Origin: Primulina eburnea
Taxonomy: Eukaryota > Streptophyta > Magnoliopsida > Lamiales > Gesneriaceae
Direction of reading: 5' to 3'
Length of the DNA stretch: 64,000 nt
Assembly: GCF_022965805.1 (NCBI RefSeq)
Contig: NC_133101.1
Location: forward strand, 47,138,342-47,202,341
Made by a program: the position numbers and the translations under genes. The notes beneath the pieces are model-generated. The model made no database searches. It saw only the letters and a list, made by a program, of their open reading frames with translations, and was not told the DNA's origin. Below are positions 9,489 through 20,800 of this stretch, one piece after another. Each line of letters starts with the position of its first letter. Positions within the stretch are counted from its first letter, which is position 1.

Positions 9489-12258
9489 TAAAACGTCCAC
9501 TACTTGTTTTGCTTAAAAAGTACTAGATTTTTTTTTCTAAAACCTCACAAACTTCGGCCGATGCATATATAAACCCTAAAAATCTTTTTGACACCATTTA
9601 AAAAATAAAACATCCAACCATACTTGAAATTCAAAGGAAATAATTTAAAAACATAAAATCGTCATACATTTGCAAATCCCAACTTAGCAATAAAGCTAAA
9701 ACTAACAATCTCTCAAAAGCATAATAAAAGTCGTAAAAATCCTAAACATAAACTTAAAATCATAAACCATAAACATAAGTGCGGAAATTACTAGCGCTGA
9801 TCCTAGGGTTATGTGCACCTTCAGTCAAGTCAGATCAAGTATCAAAACCTCCCTTATCAGATTCACCTGCATCGATCACACCTAGTGAGTCTAAAGACTC
9901 AACACACCATATTCTTGATAGCAAATAATACGTATACAGATCACATGCAACAGTGAAAATATTTTACGTAAAATAACATTTTCGTAATCATACATAAGCA
10001 TAAACATTTTTTCATATCAACATAAATATATTCATATCATCATCAACATATTCATATTCATCATATAAGTATACTATTCATTCTTCGTTGAATTCAAATC
10101 GTTAATTGTGACTTTCGTATTCGTATTGGGGCGATGAATCCATCTACATGTAAACACAGTACTGGCGGCAAAGACATCAGCGACACTCTCACCCGTCAAC
10201 TGAGCCATGGCCTTATATATTAACATATCATCGTATTCGTATTAGTCATAATTACTTCACATCCTTCAACATTTCATATTTCCATCACTTTATAAAATTC
10301 ATGCATATAAATATCATTTTTCTTTTAAACCAAGCATGAAACATATCTTTTAACGTTAACGTTTCATCATGAAATTCCATAAACATTTAAAATAAAAATT
10401 TTAACATATAAAACAGAATTTGTAGCACTTTCATGATGTTTACTATTTTCTAGGAGTAAAATGACCGTTTTACCCCCTGACGTTAAATTTCACGATTTTG
10501 AGTTTTTTTTATTTCTGTTGACTCTAGACCATCCCAAATAATTATTTAAGCTTAAATAAATTTTCTCATATTTTTATTTAGCTTAAATCGATGACTTTTT
10601 ATTTATTCTTTAATTATAACTTATTAATGCGTTTTAGTCCCGAATTAAATTCAAACTTTAATACAAATTCCCAAATTTAAAACATAGAGTTTTTATGTTT
10701 AACTAGCCCTCGTGAACCATGATTCGACCCCCGTTGAACTATGGCCCAACCCTTAACATTTAAACCCAAATTTTCGCACCAATCACTAAACCCTCGAGCC
10801 ATGTCACGTTTTCCACGGGCCATGCCCGAACCACCTTTAGCCATCTTCATACTAGACCTCCCCTGGAGCCTTATGAACTTGCTGGACCCCTAGGACTCGA
10901 GCCTAGCCCAAGCCGAAGCCCCCTTAGCAGAAGAAAGCTGCGGCCGAGAATCCTTATGGCACTAGGACACTTCAAATACTTGCTAGGACTCTAACCATCG
11001 AGCCATCCCCTGACCCAGACCCTCGTGCACCCTCTCAGGATCCTAGAGACCTAGCCTAGCCCAGTCCTAAGCCCCCTGGCCATTCCAACCCTCCATGCGC
11101 AGCAGCTGAACTCGTGAGGCTTCGGGGAGGGTCCTAGCTCGCATGGACTCCTCCCCAGCCGCTGAGCGCGAGCCCTAGCGTGGCTAGGACCCCTTTCCTG
11201 ACCCAACCATGTCCCAGCCCAGCCCAGACCTAGTTGCATCCAATCCTAGCCATGCACCATGGTCCTCCTTAAAATCGTAGCTTGACACAAAAACGTGTTT
11301 CCAAGGTTCCAGCTTATTCCAATTCATGTGCATCCTATCTATTTCCAGGACTCCTTAACTCATGTAAAAACAACCCTTAAACATTCCCTAATCATGGCAG
11401 CCCCTTCATGTATGTATACATCAAGTTTTGGATCAAATAACATGCTTTAAAACCCATATTTTTCATACCAACAAAAATAAATAGAAGGGTGACTTGTTTT
11501 TCATGCAATTCATATCAAATACATATTTAGGGTGTGATATATAATAAAAAGAAGAATTATGGCATGTTTTTGCGTATTTAACGCACGAAAATCCGTTGAC
11601 GATACGAAGAACGACGACGAGAAAACCTCGGCTGAATTCCTCAAGAATTTCAAAGCTTTCTTTGCAAAACTCTCGAGTGTGTGCCGTGTGATATGAAGCT
11701 AAGAGTCTTGTAAATTATTTATGGGTTGGGGCGTGTAGTATATAAAAGACGGGTAGGGTTTTTGGGCTTTTAATTTTGTTAAAAAAAATAATGTGCAAGC
11801 TTGGGCCCATTAGAAATCTATACTAGGCCCAATAATCCCAATTGTGCATTTAAAATTATTTTGTTTAAGAAAATTGGTGAAATTATTAGCCGAGTTGTCA
11901 AAAAATTTGTATTTTTATTGAAAATCGAATACGGATAAAAGTTACGTCTCGGCGTATAAAATCACCTCGAAACTCCTTATTTTCAAAAATAAGAAAAAAC
12001 ATCAACTTTATTTTAAATAAAAAACAATTATTTAATAAAAACATTTTCCATTTATCGGTCATCGGTCTCCGTTCCTCAATCACAACATGAATAACCTTTA
12101 AAAATATATTTTAATATATCAAGTAGAAAACTACTTAAAAATCACATAAATATATCAACATAATCAATTTAGCAATTAAAATAAATTAATTATCTATTTT
12201 TCATATTCGCTAGATTTGCATGCAGTTGGATTACGTCGTCTTAATTTTGGACCTTACA
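9489..12258 (-). mobile_element. 3' LTR of gypsy element F (minus, about 2.8 kb)
   Basis: The left end TAAAACGTCC matches the terminus TGAAACGTCC of the younger LTR at 40584, with TG decayed to TA. The right end CCTTACA is followed directly by the reversed polypurine tract. It shares two conserved blocks with the LTRs at 29900-32726 and 40584-43910: the hairpin GAGTCTAAAGACTC (9887-9900) and the ACATCAGCGACACTCTCACC block (10172-10193). The left flank CCTTC (9484-9488) is the candidate target duplication in H; the matching copy is not found to the right, where F is truncated. Confidence 0.7.
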
Positions 12259-15200
12259 ATTCCTCCTCCCTTAAATAAAGTTTGTCCTCAAAATTAGAAC
12301 TTACCAAATAGCTCTGGGTAGCAATACCTCAAGTCTCTCTCGGTTTCTCAAGTAGCTTCTTCTTTCGAGTGATTCAGCCACTTGATCTTGACCATTGGAA
12401 TGACTTTGTTTCAGAGTCTTCTTTCTTGTCTAGCCAAGATTTGTATAGGTCTTTCTACATAGGTCATATTTGGAGTTAATTGTAGAGTTTGATGATTTAA
12501 TACATGTGATGGGTTCGACATGTACTTTTGCAGCATCGAGATATGTAACACATTGTGTACTCTAGATAGCATCGGTGGCAATGCCACTCTATAGGCTAGT
12601 GTTCCAATCCTCTCCAAAATCTCAAACGGGCCTATGAATCTTGGACTAAGTTTTCCTTCCTTGTCAAATCATATAACACCCTTCAAGGTGATATTTTCAC
12701 AAATACGTGGTTTCCCGCTGCAAACTCTTGGTCTCTTTGTCTCTTGTCGCATAACTTTTATGTCGGCTTTGTGCAGTCTTCATTCTCTCTCGAATTTTGA
12801 CTACTAGCTCGGTTGTCTGCTCGATCACGTCAGGACCAATTTTCCTTCTTTCGCCAAACTAGTCCCCATGAATAGGTGATCTACATTTCCTTCCATAAAG
12901 TGCCTCAAAAGGAGTCATCCCAATAGATGATTGATATCTATTATTGTAGGTGAACTCCACTAGAGGTAATTTCGGTTCCCAAATTCATTGGAAATGGATC
13001 ACACAAGCTCGCAATAGATCCTATAAAATTTGAATAACTCTTTCAGAGTGACCATCGGTTTGAAGAATGAATGTTGTGCTGAATAACAATTTGTTCCCCA
13101 TCGCAGCATGCAGACTTTCCAGAATAACGATGTAATTCTCGGATCTCTGTCAAAAACAATAGATACGGGAATCCCATGCAGACGAAATATCTCTCGAACA
13201 TACAGGTCAGCATATTGTATCATGGTGAATGTCGTCTTGATAGGTAGAAAATGCGTTGATTTCGTAAGACGATCCACTATCACCTATATATCATTAAATC
13301 CATTGATAGTCCTCGGCAATCTCACAACAAAGTCCATAGTAATATTTTCCCATTTCCACTCCAGAATAGGAAGTGGCTTAAGCTTCCCTGCAGGCCTCTG
13401 ATGCTCCGCTTTGAATTGTTGACATGTCAAACACTCGGTCACAAAACGAATAATATCACGCTTCATGCCCGGCCACCAATATAACAATTGAAGATCTTTG
13501 TACATCTTCGTGCTTCCAGAATGAATGGAATATTGTGAGTCATGAGCTTCCTTCATAATGAGCTCCCTCAAAGAGTCGTCACTAGGAACCCATAAACGAT
13601 CTTGATAAAGAACTATACCATCCACCTCAGAATACAACTTCCGGCCCTTGGCTTCCTCTCTCAATCTCCACTTTTGCAATTGCTCATCAGTAGACTGTCC
13701 CTCACGGATTATATCTCTCAAAGTGGACTATAATCAGGATGGTAAGATTAGGGGCCTCGCCCCTATCACATACTATAAGCTCAAACCGCTGAATCTCGGA
13801 CTGCAGTGGTCTTTGAAGTGATAATTGAGTAATAACTGCTGTCTTTCGACTCAATGCGTCTGCCACTACATTAGTTTTTTACGGATGGAAGCTAATCTCA
13901 CAATCGTAGTCTTTCACTAATTCAAGCGATCGTCGCTGCCTCATATTCAATTCTTTTTGGGTGAAAAAGTATTTCAAACTTTTATGGTCGGTGAAAATCT
14001 TGCACTCCTCTCCAAATAAGTAATGTCTCGAAATCTTCAATGCAAATACTACTGCTGGAAGCTCAAGATCATGAGTGTGGTAGTTTTTCTCGTGAACTTT
14101 CAACTGTCTCGAGGTATAGGCTTAACTCTGTCATTTTGCATTAGAACTGCAACCAAACCAAGTTTAGAAGCGTCGATATAAAGAACATACTCTCCTTTCC
14201 CCGATGGCATAGATAACACTGGCGCTGAAATCAAGGCTTGTTTCAACTTGTCAAAACTGTCTTGACACTCGGATCCCCATACAAACATTGCATTCTTCTT
14301 TGTCAAGTCGGTCATGAGTATCGCAATAGCTGAGAATCACTGAATAAACTTCCGATATAGCCAGCTAGTCCCAAGAAACTACGAAACTCAGTTATACTCT
14401 TCGGTACTAGACACTCTCTCACTGCCTCTACTTTTCTTGGATCAACCTCGACTTCATCACTAGAAATGATGTGGCCTAAGAATGCCACTCTATCAAGCCA
14501 AAACTCGCACTTGCTGAATTTTGCAAAAAACTTCCTATCTTACAATACTTGCAGTGTTGTTCTCAAATTCCGACTATGCTCCTCTTTACTCTTCGAATAG
14601 ATCAAAATATCATCAATGAAGACTATAATGAATTGATCCATTTACGGCTGAAATACGCGATTAATGAGATCCATGAAGATCACTGGAGCATTGGTCAAAC
14701 CAAATGGCATGACCATAAACTCGTAGAGCACATATCTAGTCTGAAACGCTGTCTTATGAACATCAGACTATTTCACTTTCAACTGATGGTATCCAGAACG
14801 AAGATCAATATTCGAGAATATTGATGCTCCTTGCAATTGATCAAATAAATATTAAATTCTTTGCATAGGGTACTTATTCTTGATAGTGACTATTCAGCTC
14901 TCGATAATCGATACAGAGTCGCGTACTAACATCCTTCTTCTTCACAAACAATACCGGTGCACCCCACAGAGAGTAACTAGGACGAATAAAACCCTTGTCT
15001 AGCAATTCTTGGATTTGATCTTTTAATTCTTTCATTTCAGCGGATGCTAGAGTATAAGGTGCTTTGGATATAGGTACAGTGCGCGAAATCAACTTAATAG
15101 AAAACTCCATCTCATGGTCAGTTGGAATGCCAGAAACGTCCTCAGCAAAGACAATAGGAAAGTCTCTGACAATACTAACATCATCTAACCTATGACTGAT

Positions 15201-15608
15201 AGGAGCATGTGAGGTAGTGACACGTGCTAGAAAAGCTAGGAATCCTCGTCTAATAAGCTTCTTCGCACACAGACAAGAGATAATGTGCGGCATTTGCGTG
15301 TTCATCACCACGTCAAAAACAAAAGATTTCCCACTAGGCGGTCAAATAGACATTGATCTTTTACAAAAATCTATCGAAGCTCCATTTGTTGATAACCAAT
15401 CCATACCGAGTATGATGTCAAATTCAGGCATAAGGAGTACAATAAGATCTGCCCGAACCACATCTTTAAATAAACGAATCTCCAGATTCTTCACAATACT
15501 AGACGTGATCATTTGGTCACCAGAAGGAATGAAAACTTTGAAACCCAATCCCATATCCTCAAGAATAATATTCAGTCGCTTAACGAAAGTCTCGGATATG
15601 AAAGACTA
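12259..15608 (-). pseudogene. Ty3/gypsy pol remnant on the minus strand (element F)
   Basis: Reading leftwards from 15608, protease comes first (start lost; FISETFVKRL, then ILGMDWL, 15342-15608). RT follows (14340-15311, with [20 protein letters not shown]), then RNase H (13879-14315, with YIDASKLGL and TDHKSLKYF). Integrase comes next: the zinc domain with CLTCQQFKAEHQRP at 13284-13721 and the core with FDRDPRIT at 12999-13283. The C-terminal chromodomain-like tail (12300-12617, YVERPIQIL) is last, then the reversed polypurine tract at 12259-12273. Frameshifts and stops break every domain. No gag is found because the element is cut at 15608 in protease. Confidence 0.85.
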
Positions 15609-16796
15609 TGTAGCTCTTGGGATTTAAAATATTTAAGTTGAATTACTTTGTGATTAAAACCCTTTACGATTTAGTAATTAAGAAAATAGTTCGAAAGTCT
15701 CGAGTTTACGTTAAATAAAAATATTAGAAGGCAAATATAAGATTAAATAATTTTTTGGGATATGCTCGAGTTAATAAAAGTTAGAAAAAGTCAAAATCGA
15801 GGATTTTTTATTCCATGGGCAAAACTGTTATTTTACATATGGATAGTACAAAAAGGTTTGGAAGTGTCCCGAATAATCATAACGCATGCTAAATGATATT
15901 TTAAAACATTTATGATAAAAATATGATATTTGATAATTTATGATAAAGTTGGAAATTTTTACTGCTAAAATGTTATTTTACGAATTTGAAAGGGCACAAT
16001 ATTTTATAATTAAAAAGAAAAAAGAGGTATTTTAAAGGATGTGAATAGACTGTGACAAAAAAGATATGATATATGATTATTGTGAATTATGTGAGGGAGA
16101 AGGCCCCAGAAAGAGCCCGTTCACGGGAGAAGACTCCAAAGGGAGCCCAACTGATCGTATTTTCATTTACATCGGTGTCTAGTGCCCGTCCCCATACGCA
16201 ATGCTGACCTAAGACTGATCAGTAGCCCATATGATACAGCTAGCCACTTTCAAGGATCTAACTTCACTCAAAATGATAAATGATGGAAAACTTTATGATT
16301 TGACGATTTATGATTAAATTATGCTTATAAATTTATGCTAGTTTATTTTTAATAAAAGTATGATTTTAATGCATATGCTTGTATGTGTATTATTTGTTAA
16401 TCATGTTTAGAACGTACTGATTCATTAGACTCACTAGGTTTGAATGTTGCAGGTGAAGATAGATTGAGGGAGGCCCTGACGTTTGAGTGGATCGAGTCCA
16501 GCAGCACACTCGCGAGAGACATTACTTTCCACATTAGCTGATTTTCAAAGTTTTAAAGATTTTATTAATGATTTAATTAGATATTTTTATGTTTTATTTT
16601 GAAGTTAGTGTTGATCATATTAATGGTTGACGTATGATCGTTGTTAATTGACGAGTTAGGGATTTTATGCACTTTAAATTTTTAGATGTTAAATTATTTT
16701 TGGATGTTGGAATGTTAATTCATTTTAAATATGAAATCGAATTTTATGTTAAAAAAAATTGTAGGAATTTAAAGTTTAAAAATAGTGAATGTTTCA
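15609..16796 (+). mobile_element. Gypsy-type LTR or LTR fragment, plus orientation
   Basis: It starts TGTAGCTCTTGGG inside the protease of F and carries the LTR landmarks in plus orientation. These are the half-preserved hairpin motif CATTAGACTCACTAGG (16424-16439) followed by TTGCAGGTGAAGATAG, and a GGGAGAAGACTCCAAAGGGAGCCC block like the reverse strand of 41450-41510. The probable right end is GTGAATGTTTCA (16796). Flanks GACTA and AAATA do not match, so no target duplication supports a simple insertion. The right limit is tentative. Confidence 0.5.
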
Positions 16797-17524
16797 AAAT
16801 ATAATGAAAAACCGAATAACCATCTATTACCTATCAAGTGTTTCGAAGTTCAAGCTTCTATCTATCATCACTAATGAATGCATTTAACTCCAAACATTTT
16901 TTGAAGCATTATGATCATGAGGTAGGAAAACAAATCCGTAAATTTAGCATTTTAAATCCTCAACTATCCAAAGAAATAGGAAAACAAATCCATAATCCTA
17001 GAATTTTCAATTCTCAAACAATTCAAACTTTAACTCACCAGCCCAATAGATGTTTTAAAATTTTTTTACGCAAACATTCATTGCAAAAACGACAAGCAGA
17101 GTAGCTCACCTATTTTTCTTCTTTTTCAAGTGATGATATTTTTTTAGGATAAATGAGAAAGATATTAGAATAATAAATTTTAAATAGATTTCTAACACAA
17201 AAAGATCACAATTATGCAACAAAAATGAGAGTTTGAGTTAGGGTTTACCATTCAAATATATGGTTTATGACTGAGGAATTCACACACAATCGACAAATCA
17301 ATCTGCCCAATCCACCGGCTTCTGCGTTTTTGAGATGGAAGGAGAGTCTAAGAAAAAAACCGAGAAAACTAGAATGTGAGGGGTTGGAGGGAACGTGAGC
17401 GGTTGACAGTAGGGGGAAGAAAAATCTTCTGTTTAAGGTTTTTTAGTATTTTCTATTACTTAAATAACGACTTTAGATTAGTTAAGAAACGGTTGGGAAT
17501 TTGACAAACAAGAGCTATTTTTTT
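16797..17524. other. Intergenic sequence upstream of the host gene
   Basis: This is AT-rich single-copy-looking DNA. A frame of 88 codons at 16838-17104 has no recognisable domain and weak codon character. The stretch around 17280-17410 is GC-richer and could be the divergent 5' end of a neighbouring gene, but no coding similarity is recognised. Confidence 0.4.
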
Positions 17525-17697
17525 AAAGAGTGGGTCTCATGTAAGACCGTCTCGATCTGTGAGACATATCAATCCTACCCATATTCACAATAAAAAGTAA
17601 TACTCTTACATAAAAAATAATATTTTTTCATAGATAACCCAAATATGAGATCCGTCTCACAAATAAGACCGTGAGACCGTCTCACACAAATTTTGCC
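17525..17697. mobile_element. MITE-like dispersed repeat with GAGACGGTCTCA modules
   Basis: The element runs from AGAGTGGGTCTCATG to GACCGTCTCACACAAATTTTGCC, with a middle built of AATACTCTTACAT and AAATAATATTTTTTCATA. The palindromic word GTGAGACCGTCTCAC appears at 17670-17684 and a diverged form sits near the left end. This layout is a very common short non-autonomous repeat in eudicot genomes; the transposase family that moves it is not assigned here. It lies about 130 bp upstream of the host gene's start codon and so may form part of its promoter region. Confidence 0.65.
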
Positions 17698-17830
17698 ATA
17701 TTTAAATTAGATTGTGAGGAGGTCTATTTTTCTAAATTTTTCTCGCTGGTCACTGCTGTCAGTCACTTCATTGAAAAACCCTCGAAATAAATAATACAAT
17801 AATTCAAGAACCCTCAAGATCGAGGGATAA
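17698..17830 (+). promoter_or_regulatory. Proximal promoter / 5' UTR of the host gene
   Basis: These 133 bp lie between the MITE-like repeat and the ATG at 17831. An AT-rich stretch AATAAATAATACAATAATTC lies at about 17785-17804. No clear TATA box can be assigned. The transcription start cannot be placed from sequence alone. Confidence 0.4.
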
Positions 17831-20800
17831 ATGGAGAGCAGTAGTGGAAGAGGTGTAATATATACGAAAGAGCAGAGAGATATGAGCTTTGAAAGTCCCT
17901 TTACGTTGAAAGTGGGTCAAGTTTTCACTGGGTTTGGCATTGGCTGTGGCATTGGTATTGGCATCGGCCGCCCTTTAAATTTAGGTGGGTTTTTCTATTC
18001 TCTGTATATTAAGACTCTTGCTTTCTAGCAACATCGGGATCTTTTGGTGCGAATTGGACGTTTTGTTTTGAAATATTTGAATTCATCTGCTATGAGTATA
18101 ATTGTTTGAAATTTTGGAGCTCTGCATTTAAATTGATCGGATTTTGGATTTTGTGTTTATCATATTGAGAAATTGGCGTGAATTGTGTTTGGTTGTCACC
18201 TCATGTGTATAAAAGTGCTCTTTTTTATTCGGATGCTATACGTTTAAATTATTGTTAACAATCGTTTACATCTCTTCTTGTTCTAATATATTTCTAAATT
18301 TACCATTAAACTACTCTTCTAAAACCCCACTTGAAACGTCATTTATACATTGGGATTATATATTTACATTTTGATAATAGATCAATGTCATTGAGCTGCT
18401 ATACTTTTGGATACCAAAAGTTTACCTGGAAATCGATTTACTTTCTCCTCAATGAGTAAATTGCAAGATCTATACAAATCACAAAAAATATAATTAAAAT
18501 TCCGTTAAAAATTGTGTGCCGATGTCTTCTACAATATTGCTACATGTTGAGGGTCATTTTTAGAAGAAAGATAAGGAATTCAAACAGGTGCCATTTTATC
18601 CGTTTCTTATCGCAAGGAATCATCAGTCGGCTCCAAAGATTTTACTGATCAGATGTTGCTTCAATAAGTCTATCCTTTTCAAGAGCAAACTGATGCTATA
18701 TTAACCATCAAACTTTTGATTGTGTCATCAGGTTCAGTACCAGTGCTGAACCAAGTTATGGTTGCTGCAAGGGGTGCAACAGATGCTTTTTCGGGTGTGC
18801 AAAGAAACGTCAATAGTTCTGTACGTCTCTCTGATATATTTCTTTTGGATTCTTTCATTGCTTTTTGTCAAAGCTCTAACACTCCAAAGTTTGGTTTGCC
18901 TTTTTTTCTTACGCTTAGTTGAGGAAAGTGGGTGCAAAGAACATTCAAGCGGGAATCGGTTGTGGAATAGGTTTTGGCCATGGCTTTGGAGTTGGTAGAT
19001 TCAATTCTTTGATATACTTTACCTTTTTGCCAGTTAACTACTATTACTTGATATTTTCTATTCAAACTTGTCTTGCTCTATACTGAGATTCTCTTTGCCG
19101 TAGTACTTTTATCACCGACAATGTCTGTAAAATCTAGAAGAGTTATTTAAAGTTGACTTACGTTTTAAAAATGAGTCAATGCGGAACATAATTCTTTAAT
19201 TATCTTGTTACCTCTATTCTACGTTGAATTGTAATTTGATTTAAGAAACAAATTTGAAGATATGGATTTAAAATCTCCGAAGGAATCAGAAATTTGAAAA
19301 AAAAAATCATTATCATTGCAAAAATTTACAAACTTGTTAGCTAAAAGGATTTGAAATCAAATGATTCCGTATTAGCAGCCAAACAAACGGAGTGTGTTTA
19401 TCCTTCCGGTTTGAAATTCTTTCTTTTCCAATCCTCTTAACGGACAGGCTGCCAGATGATTGATCACAGCTCGTGGCTATTGCTGATTACTTATATAATA
19501 AAAACCTTTCAAAAAATGCAGGTCTTGCTGTGAAGCCCCGTGTGGTGCATCAGATACAGTCACACCTTTTTGTATGTATTTACATTGTTTGCTGTTTGTT
19601 CCATCATTGTCCAAACTATCTTTAATCCTAATTTATCAGAAAGCAGTCACACATGTAATGGAAAAACTTGGAATCGTTTCCACTTTACCAATCAATCAAG
19701 GACTTCTCCCGGCATCTTTTCAAACTAGCACAAGAATGATCAAGGATTCAGTTTCAAGCAGTTCGTTTCAAGACAATATCCAGGATGGAAAAACAAGCAT
19801 TCCTTTGGAAGGAACTTTAGTACCAAAAAACGATGTAGTAAAGACAGGAAGCCGGACAGAAATGACCATAAACAACTTCTTGAAAAACCCGATTCTGCAA
19901 AAGGATATGGACCGACACGAACAAGTATGTAGAATGAATTTTTTTTTTTTTTTGTTATTGTATTTGCTTTGCATCGTTCTTAAACTTTTTTCAGAAGAAC
20001 TATGGGTACTTTTTCATTTCATATGAAGTCATCCATGTATAAGTAATTTAGTGTGTCATGCATTTGATTTACCAACAACAGTTGTATTTAATTTAAGATT
20101 AACTAGATGAATCAGAGTTTAGATCTAGTTTTTAGTTCATCACTGTTAGATCTACAGACCAGCGGACCAAGCAGTGGCTGTCACCCAATTTAAATAGAAA
20201 ATTTTCAAATTTTATATATCACCGACTGCATTACTAGGTCCACTCTGAGAATAACTTATCAAGATACAAATATCTTACCAATAAATTAAAATTAGTAATT
20301 CACGAAAGTCAACATGCTTTCTCTGGTCGTACAATAAATTCTGCTTCTGACTCTTTTCTAGTTATTATTTTATGATTGAACGAATAAATTGATGTGCTCA
20401 ATGATCTTTGCAATATAGGAAATACAGAGGTGCCACATGTGCGTAGTATACAAATGGTTGTCGATTTGTTCTGACTTTAACTCAACGGTTGTAAAAAGCT
20501 AAGGAAACCTTTAGCTTTTGAGCTCTGACATTGAATTTTCTAAATCATCCGCTATATTTCTCATTGACAGAAAAGATATAAATGCTGAGTGTTAGGACTG
20601 TAAAAGTAGGAATCTTTACTAGAGAAAACATTTTTTTACTTGAATAAATGAATTAACAAACTAGGAATGCTAAATTTATAGGGAACTTTGAAAATCATGC
20701 TGGGAAAATGTGAGTAGATTATACTGATTGAAATTGGAAAAAAGTCGTGGATAATGTAAGTTGCTCTTCAGATTGCTGAAATAATGTATTCTTTGCTGAT

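Noticed and set aside
16838..17104. An 88-codon frame upstream of the host gene
   Set aside because: It has low complexity, no recognisable domain and no partner exon; the evidence is insufficient to call a gene.
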